Assembly (NCBI RefSeq): GCF_905163445.1 | Contig: NC_053204.1 | Span: forward strand, 8,377,501-8,441,500 | Reading direction: 5' to 3' | DNA from: Pararge aegeria | Taxonomy: Eukaryota > Arthropoda > Insecta > Lepidoptera > Nymphalidae | Length of the DNA: 64,000 nt | Shown here: piece by piece, positions 48,801-51,284 of the stretch | Position numbering within the stretch: position 1 is the stretch's first letter | Layout: every line of letters starts with the position of its first letter | Program-made: the position numbers and the translations under genes | The notes under the pieces: generated by a model | The model's database searches: none | The model's input: only the letters and a program-made list of their open reading frames with translations | Told to the model about the DNA's origin: nothing

Positions 48801-49292
48801 ACCATCACCTCCACCGTCACCACCACCGTCACCACCACCACCACCACCACCACCATCATGAACACCATCACCACCCCAACAACCACCGGTTTTGCGAATT
48901 CTATTTTAATTCCTCAGCCTTAATGTCTCTGCTGGGCAAGGGAATCCACACCCGTAGGAGGGCTAAAGAGAGGTTTTGTGACCCATGAATCTGGTCTTGT
49001 CAACAACATGTCCAACAGCCAGCCAGTCTAGTGTTACTACCACAGGTCGTCTAGTGTTTTAGAGGACGGTTTGCCATTTCCACTCCAGCTTCGCAACGTC
49101 TGAGTTGTAACTCGTAAATGTAGGTAACTCCGGTTGTTGTACGGAACTACTTATTCCTAACTCAATCACGTAGACTTTCTGAGCTTTCTTATCAAATCCA
49201 TAAAGATTTATGTTTTTATTATTTTGTTTCCAGGTACTAGCATCGGCTTCAAGAACATTGCATCGAAGATAGCGAACGAGCTCAAGCTGTGA
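729..49292 (+). CDS. par-1: PAR-1/MARK serine/threonine kinase, 18 exons, 5' partial
   Basis: This is the 3' part of the MARK/PAR-1 polarity kinase. The family phosphorylates microtubule-associated proteins and polarity factors at the cell cortex. Eighteen exons join in one frame without a stop: 729-836, 2300-2422, 3363-3498, 4200-4335, 4747-4931, 9813-9925, 10380-10479, 14921-15031, 20972-21045, 21914-21970, 25275-25447, 27073-27264, 30150-30289, 31026-31137, 45731-45790, 46975-47080, 48519-48678, 49234-49292. Together they give 714 residues. Visible parts are kinase residues 1 to about 200 (HRDLK Asp75, DFG 93-95, activation-loop Thr108 and Ser112, APE 117-119), a UBA domain at about 228-267, a spacer at about 268-610, the aPKC-type site Thr546, and a KA1 domain at about 616-714 ending in KLPRLSLNGVRFKRISG and IANELKL. 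Every intron is GT-AG and all phases match. The glycine loop and VAIK lysine are upstream of the window. Family identity rests on recalled MARK/PAR-1 motifs and is very secure; isoform choice is inferred. Confidence 0.97.
965..1141 (+). mobile_element. tRNA-derived SINE, degraded copy (family A)
   Basis: A B-box-like GGTTCGACTCC lies at 977-987. The body ATGAATGTTTTTCAGTGTCT-like and the 3' part CCCATAACACCAGCTACGC, then TTTGGGGCTAGA, match the intact copy at 48037-48290. The A-box head is lost. Confidence 0.7.
1201..1464. mobile_element. MITE with pogo/Tigger-like terminal repeats
   Basis: The left end CAGTGGACCCCCGGTAGTCC and the right end (reverse complement AGTGGACCCCCCCCCGGTAG) form terminal inverted repeats. 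TA dinucleotides flank both ends (aaata before, ta after), as expected for Tc1/mariner-pogo insertion. The 264-bp interior has no coding capacity. Internal TCCGG/CCGGA motifs repeat near both ends. Family assignment follows the CAGTGG..CCTCGG-type pogo ends and is inferred. Confidence 0.75.
1862..2060 (+). mobile_element. dispersed lepidopteran repeat fragment
   Basis: It includes GGATAAAAAG-type GAGATAAAAAGTCGCCTATG and ACTCTATGCCAAAAATCCAG, the same text order as 59060-59190 (GGGATAAAAAGCCTATGTTAG, ACTCTATGCCAAAAATCAAG). The pattern is typical of RTE or Helitron-associated repeats of Lepidoptera. Confidence 0.6.
2066..2130 (+). mobile_element. LINE 3' end with TTTGAC tail
   Basis: CATCAAAAGTGCCATCTATG then TGCCTATTTGAATAAAGA and a TTTGACTTTGAC tail. 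The reverse complement of the same end is at 20203-20265 joined to a longer body, so this is a heavily 5'-truncated non-LTR retroelement. Confidence 0.75.
2300..2422 (+). CDS. par-1: par-1 exon: kinase catalytic loop (HRDLK)
   Basis: This 41-codon exon starts VFDYLVLHGRMKEKEAR and ends IIHRDLK, with the catalytic aspartate third from the end. The acceptor is tttttccag and the donor gtgagt; phase is 0 at both ends. The open frame runs on past the donor into a CGCCACC minisatellite, but the donor is perfect and the next exon continues AENLLLD as in all MARKs, so the run-on is intronic. Confidence 0.97.
2455..2720. repeat. 10-bp minisatellite, unit CGCCACCAWA
   Basis: More than twenty imperfect copies of CGCCACCATA/CGCCACCAAA and CGCCAGCGAA variants are arranged in tandem, starting about 30 bases after the donor of the catalytic-loop exon. 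The 10-bp period removes stops in two frames, giving long false open frames such as repeated TPPYATIRHH. Confidence 0.92.
2985..3095 (+). mobile_element. dispersed repeat fragment (GAAACGTGCGTAGAG)
   Basis: GAAACGTGCGTAGAGAGTGC, GAGGATCTGTTTGGTGTGGA and the following bases match 10116-10185 almost base for base. It is likely part of a retroelement 3' region; the family is not known to me. Confidence 0.6.
3209..3280 (+). mobile_element. hAT-like MITE fragment
   Basis: It begins CAGTGGCGTGCACTTCATAC, then ATGCTCTAAAGAAATGCCTA, matching the left end of the MITE at 24773. The right end is not clear. Confidence 0.55.
3363..3498 (+). CDS. par-1: par-1 exon: DFG and activation loop
   Basis: The exon reads AENLLLDGEMNIKIADFGFS and continues to KLDTFCGSPPYAAPELFQ. 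It contains the magnesium-binding DFG (3408-3416), the activation-loop threonine codon 3453-3455 (the LKB1-type target in this family) and the serine codon 3465-3467 (the inhibitory GSK3-type site in mammals). It ends in phase 1 at gttaac. The human family usually has S where this protein has A in the FTPGAKLD segment, a mild variation. Confidence 0.97.
3588..3762 (+). mobile_element. SINE 3' fragment (family D)
   Basis: GGCACGTCTTTGTCGGTGGG, TCTTAGACTGCATCATCACT and CATCAGG are shared, in part, with 9246-9475, 25478-25655 and 32103-32420. Confidence 0.5.
3771..4012 (-). mobile_element. tRNA-derived SINE (family A)
   Basis: Reversed, it runs from a tRNA-like head (GATTGGCGCAGTGGGCAGCG, B box GGTTCGGTTCC) through TTTTTCAGTGTCTGGCTGTT to TACTTTGGGGCTAGATGGCG and TTGTCGTAG. 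It is a nearly full-length copy of the element at 48037-48290. Confidence 0.85.
4051..4140 (-). mobile_element. tRNA-like SINE head (family C)
   Basis: Reversed, it reads TAGCCTAGTGGGCGAGGC (A-box-like) and later GAGTTCGAACAC (B-box-like), spaced as in tRNA genes. There is no complete acceptor stem, so it is a SINE remnant rather than a tRNA gene. Confidence 0.5.
4200..4335 (+). CDS. par-1: par-1 exon: kinase C-lobe (DVWSLG)
   Basis: After the split glycine codon the exon reads KKYDGPEVDVWSLGVILY and continues VSGSLPFDGSTLRELRERVL to GKY. DVWSLG is the helix-F aspartate motif. The acceptor is cgtttcag and the donor gtatgg, phase 2 out. The arginine codon is split AG|G with the next exon. Confidence 0.97.
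4336..4746 (+). other. par-1 intron, 411 nt
   Basis: Positions 4540-4690 carry a repeat-like block with GAGCGTGAGAGTTTGAGGAG and its near inverse CACTCACGCTCCAGC, plus the GGGGATA/TAGCCGTGCTGA text also seen at 1560-1820. Otherwise unremarkable. Confidence 0.5.
4747..4931 (+). CDS. par-1: par-1 exon: kinase end, linker and UBA start
   Basis: The exon begins IPFYMSTDCENLLKKFLVLN, continues PAKRASLESIMRDKWMNTGY (helix H and the conserved RAS and KWMN motifs) and then an acidic linker to DFKDHKRI, where the UBA domain begins. The acceptor is taatcccag and the donor gtgagt, phase 1 out. Confidence 0.97.
8923..8942. repeat. GA-rich simple repeat
   Basis: A run of AGAGAGAGGGAGAGAGAGAG. Confidence 0.8.
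9246..9475 (+). mobile_element. tRNA-derived SINE (family D)
   Basis: The B box GGTTCGATCCCC at 9291-9302 is followed by GGCAGAGGCAATTTGGAAAT, then TTACCGTTCCGGTACGATGC and a region ending near TTACTACAG. The same order is in the copy at 32103-32420. Confidence 0.65.
9813..9925 (+). CDS. par-1: par-1 exon: UBA domain
   Basis: The exon reads EALVCLGYNRQEIEYSLA and then KYDDVFATYLLLGRKSTD, the MARK UBA domain that packs against the kinase and supports LKB1 activation. It lies after a 4.9 kb intron. The acceptor is ctatttcag and the donor gtgagt; it leaves in phase 0. Confidence 0.97.
9926..10379 (+). other. par-1 intron, 454 nt
   Basis: A tRNA-like piece (GGCCCAGTGGGTAGGAATAT, near 9976) and a dispersed repeat (10080-10190) occupy much of it. 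A T-rich tract precedes the acceptor at 10378. Confidence 0.5.
10080..10190 (+). mobile_element. dispersed repeat (GAAACGTGCGTAGAG), longer copy
   Basis: TCCCGAGGATACTACGGTTT, CGGAGCGAAACGTGCGTAG and GAAGATCTGTTTTGGTGTGG align with the copy at 2985-3095. Confidence 0.6.
10380..10479 (+). CDS. par-1: par-1 exon: start of spacer, Ser/Arg-rich
   Basis: It encodes PESDGSRSGSSLSLRNAAA followed by a Gln-rich tail (PQSTQQGNSHA). This is the serine-rich start of the spacer just after the UBA, comparable to the SDS-type segment in other MARKs. The acceptor is tgtttaacag and the donor gtgagt. It enters in phase 0 and leaves in phase 1, matching the next exon. Confidence 0.92.
10480..14920 (+). other. 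par-1 intron, 4.4 kb
   Basis: AT-rich. It contains a LINE-tail-like piece on the - strand (11977-12080: ATAATAATAATAATAGTAAT then TCTTTATTTGG), repeated TTACCCC motifs (about 10740, 11135, 11626), and a GC-richer patch with a short ATG frame before a GT (13377-13427). No further exon is supported. Confidence 0.5.
11977..12080 (-). mobile_element. LINE 3' end, ATT-repeat tail
   Basis: Reversed, it reads CCAAATAAAGAATTACTATT followed by an ATT-repeat, the usual look of a short-tailed lepidopteran non-LTR element. Confidence 0.45.
14921..15031 (+). CDS. par-1: par-1 exon: spacer with SPSH..VQRSISAS motif
   Basis: The exon encodes GCASPSHRGVQRSISAS followed by an Ala/Arg-rich run ending EVLRAQ. 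The SPSH and VQRSISA parts match the SPSHKVQRSVSA motif of vertebrate MARKs, which decides the reading frame. It is 111 nt, phase 1 in and out, so it can be skipped without a frame change. GC is very high and the acceptor ggtgtggcag has a poor pyrimidine tract, while the donor is gtaacg. An antisense open frame over the same bases is a composition shadow. Confidence 0.85.
15100..15620. repeat. degenerate tandem plus inverted repeat array
   Basis: Units begin CGTGGCTTTGGGACGGGGTA (about 15162), CGTGGCTCTGGGACGTGGGG (about 15260), CGTGGGTCTGCGACTC (about 15360) and CGTAGCTCTCGGTGAAACGG (about 15431). Each of the better units carries GTAAGCTGAGCTTTGAAAAT-like and AGTGGCGTGCACCATTTTGA-like parts. 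The last copy (15559-15620) is in reverse: its complement reads GTTAAGCTGAGCTATGAACT and later GGCGTGCACCAAT. Confidence 0.75.
17103..17318 (+). mobile_element. Helitron-like non-autonomous element
   Basis: It starts TCTATCTATATATATATC, contains AACTCGGGAACGGCTCTATC and GGTTTAAACGGTGAGGAATT, and ends GCCAGGTCAGCTAGTTT, i.e. a CTAG-T end. The start and end resemble the element at 21465-21841. No coding part is seen. Confidence 0.6.
20203..20575 (-). mobile_element. LINE 3' fragment with GTCAAA tail
   Basis: The tail CAAAGTCAAAGTCAAAGTCA and TCTTTATTCAAATAGGCACA are the reverse of the + strand tail at 2066-2130. The body (GATGGCGATAACTACAATCG, TAAGAAGAAGCCCACAACAA, TTTATACTATAATAGGACTT) is repeated in opposite orientation at 47205-47448. 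Confidence 0.8.
20972..21045 (+). CDS. par-1: par-1 exon: Thr/Ser/Asn-rich spacer
   Basis: A 74-nt exon giving VGTTSSAANNTTSTATTTTS then NFKRQ. The acceptor is ggcattgcag and the donor gtatgt; phase 1 in, phase 0 out. The low-complexity Thr run is typical of the variable insect spacer. The call rests on splice sites and phase agreement with both neighbours. Confidence 0.85.
21046..21913 (+). other. par-1 intron, 868 nt
   Basis: Positions 21465-21841 are a Helitron-like element. The rest shows no signal except the exon borders. Confidence 0.55.
21465..21841 (+). mobile_element. Helitron-like element with 3' hairpin and CTAG
   Basis: It begins TCTATCTATATATATAAAAG and ends with the hairpin GCCCGGCGAAGCGGGC (21810-21825) followed 12 nt later by CTAG, the layout of a Helitron 3' terminus. 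Immediately across the end is a palindrome TAAATCACTA-GCG-TAGTGATTTA (21831-21853). No Rep/helicase coding is present. Confidence 0.65.
21914..21970 (+). CDS. par-1: par-1 exon: NTIDSASIKENTARIALMQ
   Basis: A 57-nt exon, phase 0 at both ends, encoding 19 residues with the conserved-looking NTIDSASIKENTAR segment. The acceptor is ctattgcag and the donor gtacgt. Being a multiple of three it is a natural cassette exon. Confidence 0.87.
22161..22357. mobile_element. hAT-type foldback MITE with 8-bp target duplication
   Basis: The ends CAGTGCCGTGCATAGAGGGT and (reverse) CAGTGGGGTGCATACAGGGT begin long inverted arms (about 22161-22245 against 22262-22357) sharing TATGCACAGGGTATGCAGAT and AGTAAGAGTTAT. 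ATTGCGAT is duplicated exactly at 22153-22160 and 22358-22365. CAGTG ends and 8-bp duplications are hAT hallmarks. No coding. Confidence 0.88.
22541..23010 (-). mobile_element. LINE 3' end, C-terminal ORF2 remnant and CTT tail
   Basis: Reversed, the right part encodes KVKFLGNSSTFKAVVLWNNL then PDDIRKSQSLPIFKCRLKDY, typical of the end of Jockey/CR1-type ORF2. It continues through GTTGCCTGTAAGAGATTGCT and AATAAGGCCGCCTTTG to AATAAAGTATTTC and a CTT-repeat tail at 22541. Confidence 0.8.
23015..23200. mobile_element. SINE-like fragment (TACCACTGCTGGACACTGG)
   Basis: ATCATCATCGTCCTCAACC, then TACCACTGCTGGACACTGGC and TTGCGGTCTTCAAAATTTA resemble the common lepidopteran ...CACTGCTGGGCACAGGC... repeat. 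It is very diverged. Confidence 0.45.
23200..23915 (+). pseudogene. LINE ORF2 C-terminal remnant, frameshifted
   Basis: The frame 23202-23756 encodes DTVKDLGLHLDKQLSW, RRLRSVLPIPTKVMLAHSLI, LSILDYADASYLNL and QLNKLERLQNLAIRFIFGLR, the region after the reverse-transcriptase palm in Jockey/CR1-clade elements. A frameshift near 23750 moves the continuation (HKTKFYKHSFIVQATELWNA) into another frame ending at 23910. The catalytic YxDD part is absent (5' truncation). It is a dead retroelement, not a host gene. Confidence 0.85.
23920..24390 (+). mobile_element. second LINE 3' end nested in the first
   Basis: The short frame 23927-24193 encodes TRNGHKLVTSAYRLRKVQKS, VGLSIRFYNMIPKVILDL and HLLQRGYYTIDEFLNDKVAW, the end of a different Jockey-type ORF2. 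Its 3' UTR (CAACTGCTGAGTTTCTTGCC, GGCTTCTTCTCGGTAGAATC) ends in GAATTTT repeats at about 24371-24390. Confidence 0.8.
24391..24745 (+). mobile_element. 3' UTR of the outer LINE, with A-rich tail
   Basis: The text AAGGTTGCCTGGAAGAGATC, GCTACTAAGCGATAAGGCCG and CAAATAAAGTGTTTAAATAA ending in an A-run matches the 3' UTR type of the - strand LINE at 22541-23010. It is separated from its presumed ORF end (23910) by the second LINE, which suggests nesting. Confidence 0.65.
24773..24915. mobile_element. short hAT-like MITE
   Basis: The left end is CAGTGGCGTGCACTTCATAC and the right end reversed is CAGTGGCTTGCACTGGG. The flanks CAGGTGTC (24765-24772) and CCGGTGTC (24916-24923) agree at 7 of 8 bases, as expected for an 8-bp duplication. 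The interior shares CATACCCT motifs with the foldback MITE at 22161. Confidence 0.75.
25275..25447 (+). CDS. par-1: par-1 exon: proline and His-Gln repeat spacer
   Basis: It encodes VQNTTRPTSAQPKLEPRPR followed by a SHQTAHQTSHQTHQ stretch and PKMSPPHDTP. The His-Gln units use mixed synonymous codons (CAC/CAT, CAA/CAG), so this is not a recent nucleotide repeat. The acceptor is tgttttag and the donor gtaatt; phase 0 in, phase 2 out. Confidence 0.85.
25478..25655 (+). mobile_element. SINE fragment (family D)
   Basis: TACCACTCTACCCACAAGAC, GTGTCGCTAGGCGATTTAGC and CATCTTAGACTAAT...AGGTGAGATT follow the order of the copies at 3588 and 32103. Confidence 0.5.
25700..25944 (-). mobile_element. tRNA-derived SINE (family A)
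   Basis: It begins with an AAAT-repeat tail, then CTACGACAATACACACATCG and CCATCTAGCCCCAAAGTAAG, and ends at the B box (reverse GGTTCGATTCCCACAACTGG) and CTGCTTTCTGAGTCCAAGGC. The A-box end is lost. Confidence 0.85.
26800..27060. repeat. two-copy tandem repeat, about 137 bp
   Basis: The copies share TATAATATTTAAGT or TGTAATATTTAAGT, TTGCCCCACAAT or TTACCCCACAAT, TTTTACACCCCC or CTTTACACCCC, and GGGGGTAACAATGAC or GGGGGTAACGGTGAC. A partial third copy (GGGGTAACGGTCAATAA) lies at 26683. The array abuts the exon starting at 27073. Confidence 0.75.
27073..27264 (+). CDS. par-1: par-1 exon: Gly/Thr-rich spacer
   Basis: A 192-nt exon, phase 2 in and out, giving SQAETKNGAENGKTG, a Gly-Thr-Pro run, then KTHVKSASISSATGAP and an Ala/Pro/Arg end. 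GC is far above the flanking intron. The acceptor cgcggccag has no good pyrimidine tract and directly abuts a diverged tandem repeat, so the exact left edge is less certain than the others. The donor is gtacca. Confidence 0.8.
28108..28300. mobile_element. dispersed repeat (GACGCTGGGCAGACGGGTTG)
   Basis: GACGCTGGGCAGACGGGTTG, GTGATCGCAGT, ACGCTGTTGTCCGTTC and CTCGTACGACA recur in order at 59985-60130. The family is unknown to me. Confidence 0.65.
28836..29054 (+). mobile_element. Helitron-like element, CTAG end
   Basis: After a CTTA repeat, the text TTTGTTACGCTTTCACGCGA, AAACTACTGAACCGCTATCT and the end TACGCGGGCGAAGCCGCAGG..ATCTAGTT are typical. GCGG-GCGAA-GCCGC forms the hairpin just before CTAG. 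Confidence 0.65.
29945..30095 (+). mobile_element. SINE 3' part (family E)
   Basis: GAGGAAACCTGCATGCCTGA, GAGTTCTCCATAATGTTCTC and CCAATCCGCACTTGGCCAGC match the fuller copy at 35022-35237. It stops about 55 bases before a par-1 exon. Confidence 0.75.
30150..30289 (+). CDS. par-1: par-1 exon: aPKC-site exon (FPRNVPSRSTFHSG)
   Basis: The C-terminal part reads VFPRNVPSRSTFHS, matching the FPRGVSSRSTFHAG segment of MARK2/3. The threonine (codon 30277-30279) corresponds to the site phosphorylated by atypical PKC, which drives 14-3-3 binding and release from the cortex. The first part is Ser/Thr/Gly-rich. The acceptor is ctgttccag and the donor gtaaga; phase 2 in, phase 1 out. Confidence 0.93.
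30338..30595 (-). mobile_element. tRNA-derived SINE (family A)
   Basis: An AAAT-rich tail, CTACGACAATACAGACATCG, AAGCAAGCGTAGCTTGTGTT and the tRNA-like end (reverse ATTGGCGCACTGGGCAGCGA, CCAAGGCCGTGGGTTCCATT) give a near full-length copy. Confidence 0.85.
30598..30778 (+). mobile_element. SINE 3' part (family E)
   Basis: CCATAATGTTCTCATTGTTG, GTGTGTTGAGTCCACCAATC and CGCACTGGGCCAGCGTGGCG end at a GATGATGATT tail, as in the copy at 35022-35237. Confidence 0.7.
31026..31137 (+). CDS. par-1: par-1 exon: basic SFFSKLSSRFSKR segment
   Basis: It encodes a Gly-rich GQTRSRGGSAGGAYGDGG and then RPSFFSKLSSRFSKR, the conserved basic stretch between the aPKC site and KA1 (SIFSKFTSKF-type in vertebrates). 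The acceptor is cgcccacag and the donor gtcagt. It is phase 1 in and phase 2 out. A 14.6 kb intron follows, the longest in the window. Confidence 0.94.
32103..32420 (+). mobile_element. tRNA-derived SINE (family D), longest copy
   Basis: The A box TGGCGCAGTGG is at 32105-32115, a B-box-like GGTTTGATCTCC follows near 32161, then GGCAGAGGCAATTTAGGAAC, TACCACTCTACCGACAAAGA and ATCAGGTATGATTGTTGTCA. Confidence 0.7.
32619..32658. repeat. perfect 18-bp hairpin with 4-nt loop
   Basis: GTATGTCGACTCGGACAG, loop CTCA, then its exact reverse complement. It is isolated in AT-rich intron DNA. Confidence 0.95.
35022..35237 (+). mobile_element. tRNA-derived SINE (family E)
   Basis: It has a tRNA-like head (GATGGGCGCATTGTATAGG, B box GAGTTCGAATCCC), then ACGGTGAAGGAAACCACAGT, GAGGAAACCCGCATGCCTGA, GTCCACCAATCCGCACTGGG and an ATGATGATG tail. 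Confidence 0.8.
43289..43360 (+). CDS. par-1: candidate par-1 cassette exon, 24 codons
   Basis: Within the 14.6 kb intron a GC-rich island reads (R)LSMLGESAGQQKPRIF then SSLDIQR, between gttattttag and a gtaggc donor. It is exactly 72 nt, entering and leaving in phase 2, so SKR-LSMLGES and IQR-RPIDG join in frame with both neighbours. Composition contrasts sharply with the AT-rich surroundings. I do not recognise the peptide from MARK proteins. Seen: splice sites, phase and open frame. Inferred: use as an alternative exon. Confidence 0.5.
44810..44890 (+). mobile_element. LINE 3'-end-like fragment
   Basis: GGGCTTCTTCTCAGTAGAGA, CTTGACATTTCATAAGTGCT and TATATTTGAAGT parallel the 3' UTR of the LINE at 24250-24370. 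Confidence 0.5.
45731..45790 (+). CDS. par-1: par-1 exon: RPIDGTTPKHAVGASPQSLL
   Basis: A 60-nt exon, phase 2 at both ends, encoding 20 residues between the basic segment and KA1. The acceptor ctgtttttag is strong and the donor is gtaatt. The phase symmetry makes it a likely cassette; this stretch is also alternatively spliced in vertebrate MARKs. Confidence 0.88.
45791..46974 (+). other. par-1 intron, 1.2 kb
   Basis: AT-rich sequence. I see no repeat family, exon or other signal in it. Confidence 0.5.
46975..47080 (+). CDS. par-1: par-1 exon: KA1 domain start
   Basis: It encodes GQGTEEQVKPRVLRFTWSM then KTTSSRDPNEIMAEIRK. The LRFTWSMKTTSS motif begins the kinase-associated 1 domain, which binds acidic phospholipids and autoinhibits the kinase. 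The acceptor is gtgtgtacag and the donor gtaagt; it leaves in phase 0. Confidence 0.96.
47093..47494 (-). mobile_element. family A SINE split by a LINE fragment
   Basis: The 3' half (CAATACACACACCGCCATCT to TACTAAGATGACTGA) ends at about 47190, and the tRNA-like head resumes at about 47449 (CCTTGGACTAAGAGAGCAGG). Part of the B-box-side body is missing, so the interruption also removed SINE sequence. Confidence 0.75.
47205..47448 (+). mobile_element. LINE 3' fragment inside the SINE
   Basis: AGTTCAAAGTTTGTATTAAG, CTATTATAGTATAAAGGATT, GGGCTTCTTCTTAGACCAGG and CGATTGTAGTTATCGCCATC are the reverse complement of 20250-20560, with an internal deletion, and it stops at TTTTGTATATAATCAA before the usual TTTGAC tail. 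Confidence 0.75.
48037..48290 (+). mobile_element. tRNA-derived SINE (family A), intact
   Basis: The A box TGGCGCAGTGG is at 48047-48057 and the B box GGTTCGATTCC at 48091-48101. The body is TTTTTCAGTGTCTGGGTGTT, the 3' part TTTGGGGCTAGATGGCGATG, and the tail an ATTT repeat. It is the best copy of the six in par-1 introns and resembles SINEs common in nymphalid butterflies. Confidence 0.9.
48519..48678 (+). CDS. par-1: par-1 exon: KA1 domain centre
   Basis: It reads VLDANNCDYEQRERFLLLC, HGDPNADSLVQWEIEVC and KLPRLSLNGVRFKRISG, all diagnostic of the MARK KA1 domain. The acceptor is cattcttccag and the donor gtaaga; phase 0 in and phase 1 out. A CACCGT-type microsatellite follows closely in the intron. 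Confidence 0.97.
48679..49233 (+). other. last par-1 intron
   Basis: The first third is the CACCGT-type microsatellite. The rest (48890-49230) shows nothing beyond a T-rich acceptor tract. Confidence 0.6.
48711..48860. repeat. CACCAC/CACCGT trinucleotide repeat
   Basis: About 150 bases of imperfect ACC/CAC/CGT triplets give false proline, threonine and (antisense) valine frames. Confidence 0.92.
49234..49292 (+). CDS. par-1: par-1 last coding exon and TGA stop
   Basis: It encodes GTSIGFKNIASKIANELKL and then TGA at 49290-49292. IASKIANELKL is the canonical C-terminus of MARK/PAR-1 proteins, so this is the normal stop. The next base is C (TGAC), a leaky context, and the frame stays open for 149 more codons, described separately. 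Confidence 0.96.
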
Positions 49293-49742
49293 CTGCCCGG
49301 GAGCCTCCCACGTCGCCGCCGCCGCCGCCGCGCCAACCCCCCCTCCCCTTCGGACGACGACCTAACACCTCCCCCGCCGCCGCCACCACCTCCCAGGTCA
49401 GACAGCCTGAGGCTATCAGCAGAAGACATGGTCTTAGTAGCCAACGCAGGGTTACGAACCCCTTCCGGAGCATTGGCACATTACCTTACAGCGTACACGC
49501 CGGAATCGCTCGCCCGAAGTGATTATCTACGCCCTCCTTTATCACCAGCGAGGATACAGCCACGTTCATCCCTATCCCTAAGAGTCGACAGCGTAGATGA
49601 GGAACGCCTTAAATATCGCGTCGTTCACACATCGAGCGTGCATCTGCTGAAGAGGCAGGGACGCGTCCGCTCGCCGGTGTCGCCTCCCTGCGACTGCCTG
49701 CCCATCGACCCGATACCGCCACCCGAATTGTTCGATTTTTAA
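49293..49742 (+). CDS. possible readthrough extension of PAR-1 (149 codons)
   Basis: Directly after the par-1 TGA the same frame has no stop until TAA at 49740-49742. The predicted extension is LPGSLP, seven Arg, an acidic SPSDDD, nine Pro, then DSLRLSAEDMVLVANAG, ALAHYLTAYTPESLARSDYL, SLSLRVDSVDEERLKYRVV and a PIDPIPPPELFDF end. It is GC-rich like the exons, and the sequence turns AT-rich soon after the TAA. An internal ATG lies at 49428. I recognise no domain. Alternatives are plain GC-rich 3' UTR or a separate downstream frame. Translation is inferred, not shown. Confidence 0.4.
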   Translation: MPGSLPRRRRRRRANPPSPSDDDLTPPPPPPPPPRSDSLRLSAEDMVLVANAGLRTPSGALAHYLTAYTPESLARSDYLRPPLSPARIQPRSSLSLRVDSVDEERLKYRVVHTSSVHLLKRQGRVRSPVSPPCDCLPIDPIPPPELFDF

Positions 49743-50017
49743 ACTTTCATATAACTGACGCGGCGCGGACGCGACGTCACGGAGCTTCGATTTTTAAATT
49801 CCAGCATGTTAACAGCGCAGCGGTTAATAAAGCCACCATAGTGGTACGATTTTTGAAATTTTCCTATTCAATAAAACCCATGCGGCCCGGCGTCACGGAG
49901 CTTCTATTTGTAAATTATTAGAATGTTTGCAGTTTGAACAGCACTACGTAATTGTGGAAAATACTTGCCGAGTTGCATTTTCGTTCGAAATAGTTGATTA
50001 CGTTCGATTTTTAAATT
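49733..50017. repeat. degenerate ~57-bp tandem repeat in early 3' UTR
   Basis: TTCGATTTTTAAA-like ends recur at 49732, 49788, about 49846, about 49902 and about 50004 (spacing about 56-58, then 102). Two units also share GCGTCACGGAGCTTC (about 49776 and 49888). The first copy overlaps the end of the candidate readthrough frame. Confidence 0.6.
49826..49875 (+). promoter_or_regulatory. candidate proximal poly(A) signals of par-1
   Basis: Two AATAAA hexamers at 49826-49831 and 49870-49875 lie about 540-580 bases after the par-1 stop and could end a short 3' UTR. Many further AATAAA sequences occur to 56.5 kb in the AT-rich DNA, so the true end cannot be fixed here. Confidence 0.35.
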
Positions 50018-51284
50018 CTTATTAAAAATTAATACAGAACGCGTTTGGATGATGTTGCGTTCTAAATTCTATTTTTTTTTCTTATGGCCTCTAACTTTAG
50101 CTGTAGGGCTGTCAATAGCGCCACTGGACGCCCGGACTAGTAACTCCAACGTAATACTTTGACAACAGTTTACAAAAAAAAGTGGCTATATCATGACGTT
50201 TGGTGTAAGGATGAAATGCCGAAAAGACATCAAGTAAAAATTCATCTCTAAGACGGTTTTCAGTTTTCGTGGCTAAGGCTGTCTTTATATCGAGACTGTG
50301 CAAAGTAACTTAGCGGTGAGAATGTTAGGTAATTGTGTGCAAATATGATGTATTCCTTTCCACCAAAAATTAGCTAAAATATCGATCCTATAAGTAGCTA
50401 ATACCTCACTGCAAGGAGGGTATAAAAAACTTAATTGTTAAAAAATATGCTTTTAATTATTTAGTATCCTTCTGACACCCATTGTTGTTGGAAAGGGCTT
50501 TAGGCCCGCAACTGTTAACCCTACAGCTAGACGGCAGCCTATATAAAGAAAGAATGGTTCGAAATACTATATCCTATTTTCTAAACAGGAGAAGGTTTGG
50601 TATTTCAAGTTTTCGTATTTGTTCGATTTCAATATCAACCATTTGTTTAACTCTCTTTTAAATATCGAACGTAACCTATTTCTGTCGACTTGGAGTTAGA
50701 TTTCATAAAAGGAATGTGTGTAACACGTATATGTAATTGTTGTTTTTAAATTTCGAATAGAAGTTTTTGTCTATTACTGTAAAAGACTATACCTACTATA
50801 GTTTACTGTTTTTTTTATTGAACAGGTAATGTCATAATGTGTAATAGTAATGATATAAATTGTTTTTATCTGTTACTGGTGGTAATTTGACTATACACAA
50901 ATTTTAAACTAAATTGACAGGATTAAAAGAAGTGCCATCATTTCAATGTTTTATTTTTAAATTATTATTAGTGAATGAAATAGTATGTTTAAAATCTAAT
51001 TTGGTACGATACGCCCCCGAATATGTAATTCCCCTAAGACATTGGACAACTTTGGTGGAGTAGTTTTAAACTAGCCTCCTTTTTTTATCGTAATTGTGGT
51101 GCTTAAATAATTAATTAACAGAACAAATATAAATTAAGGCAATTTTTTTAAAATCAATAACGAGGTATCGATACAGAAAAACGTTTTTGTCGCTGCCTTA
51201 ATTTATATATCTTTGGTAAAAATATCAAAATTAGTGTCTAATCTTTTAGAGTTTAGTCAGCACCAAAATATTAAGACATGGCAA

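Noticed and set aside
48542..48923. Valine-, proline- and threonine-rich frames
   Set aside because: They come from a triplet microsatellite in the last intron, plus antisense of the KA1 exon.
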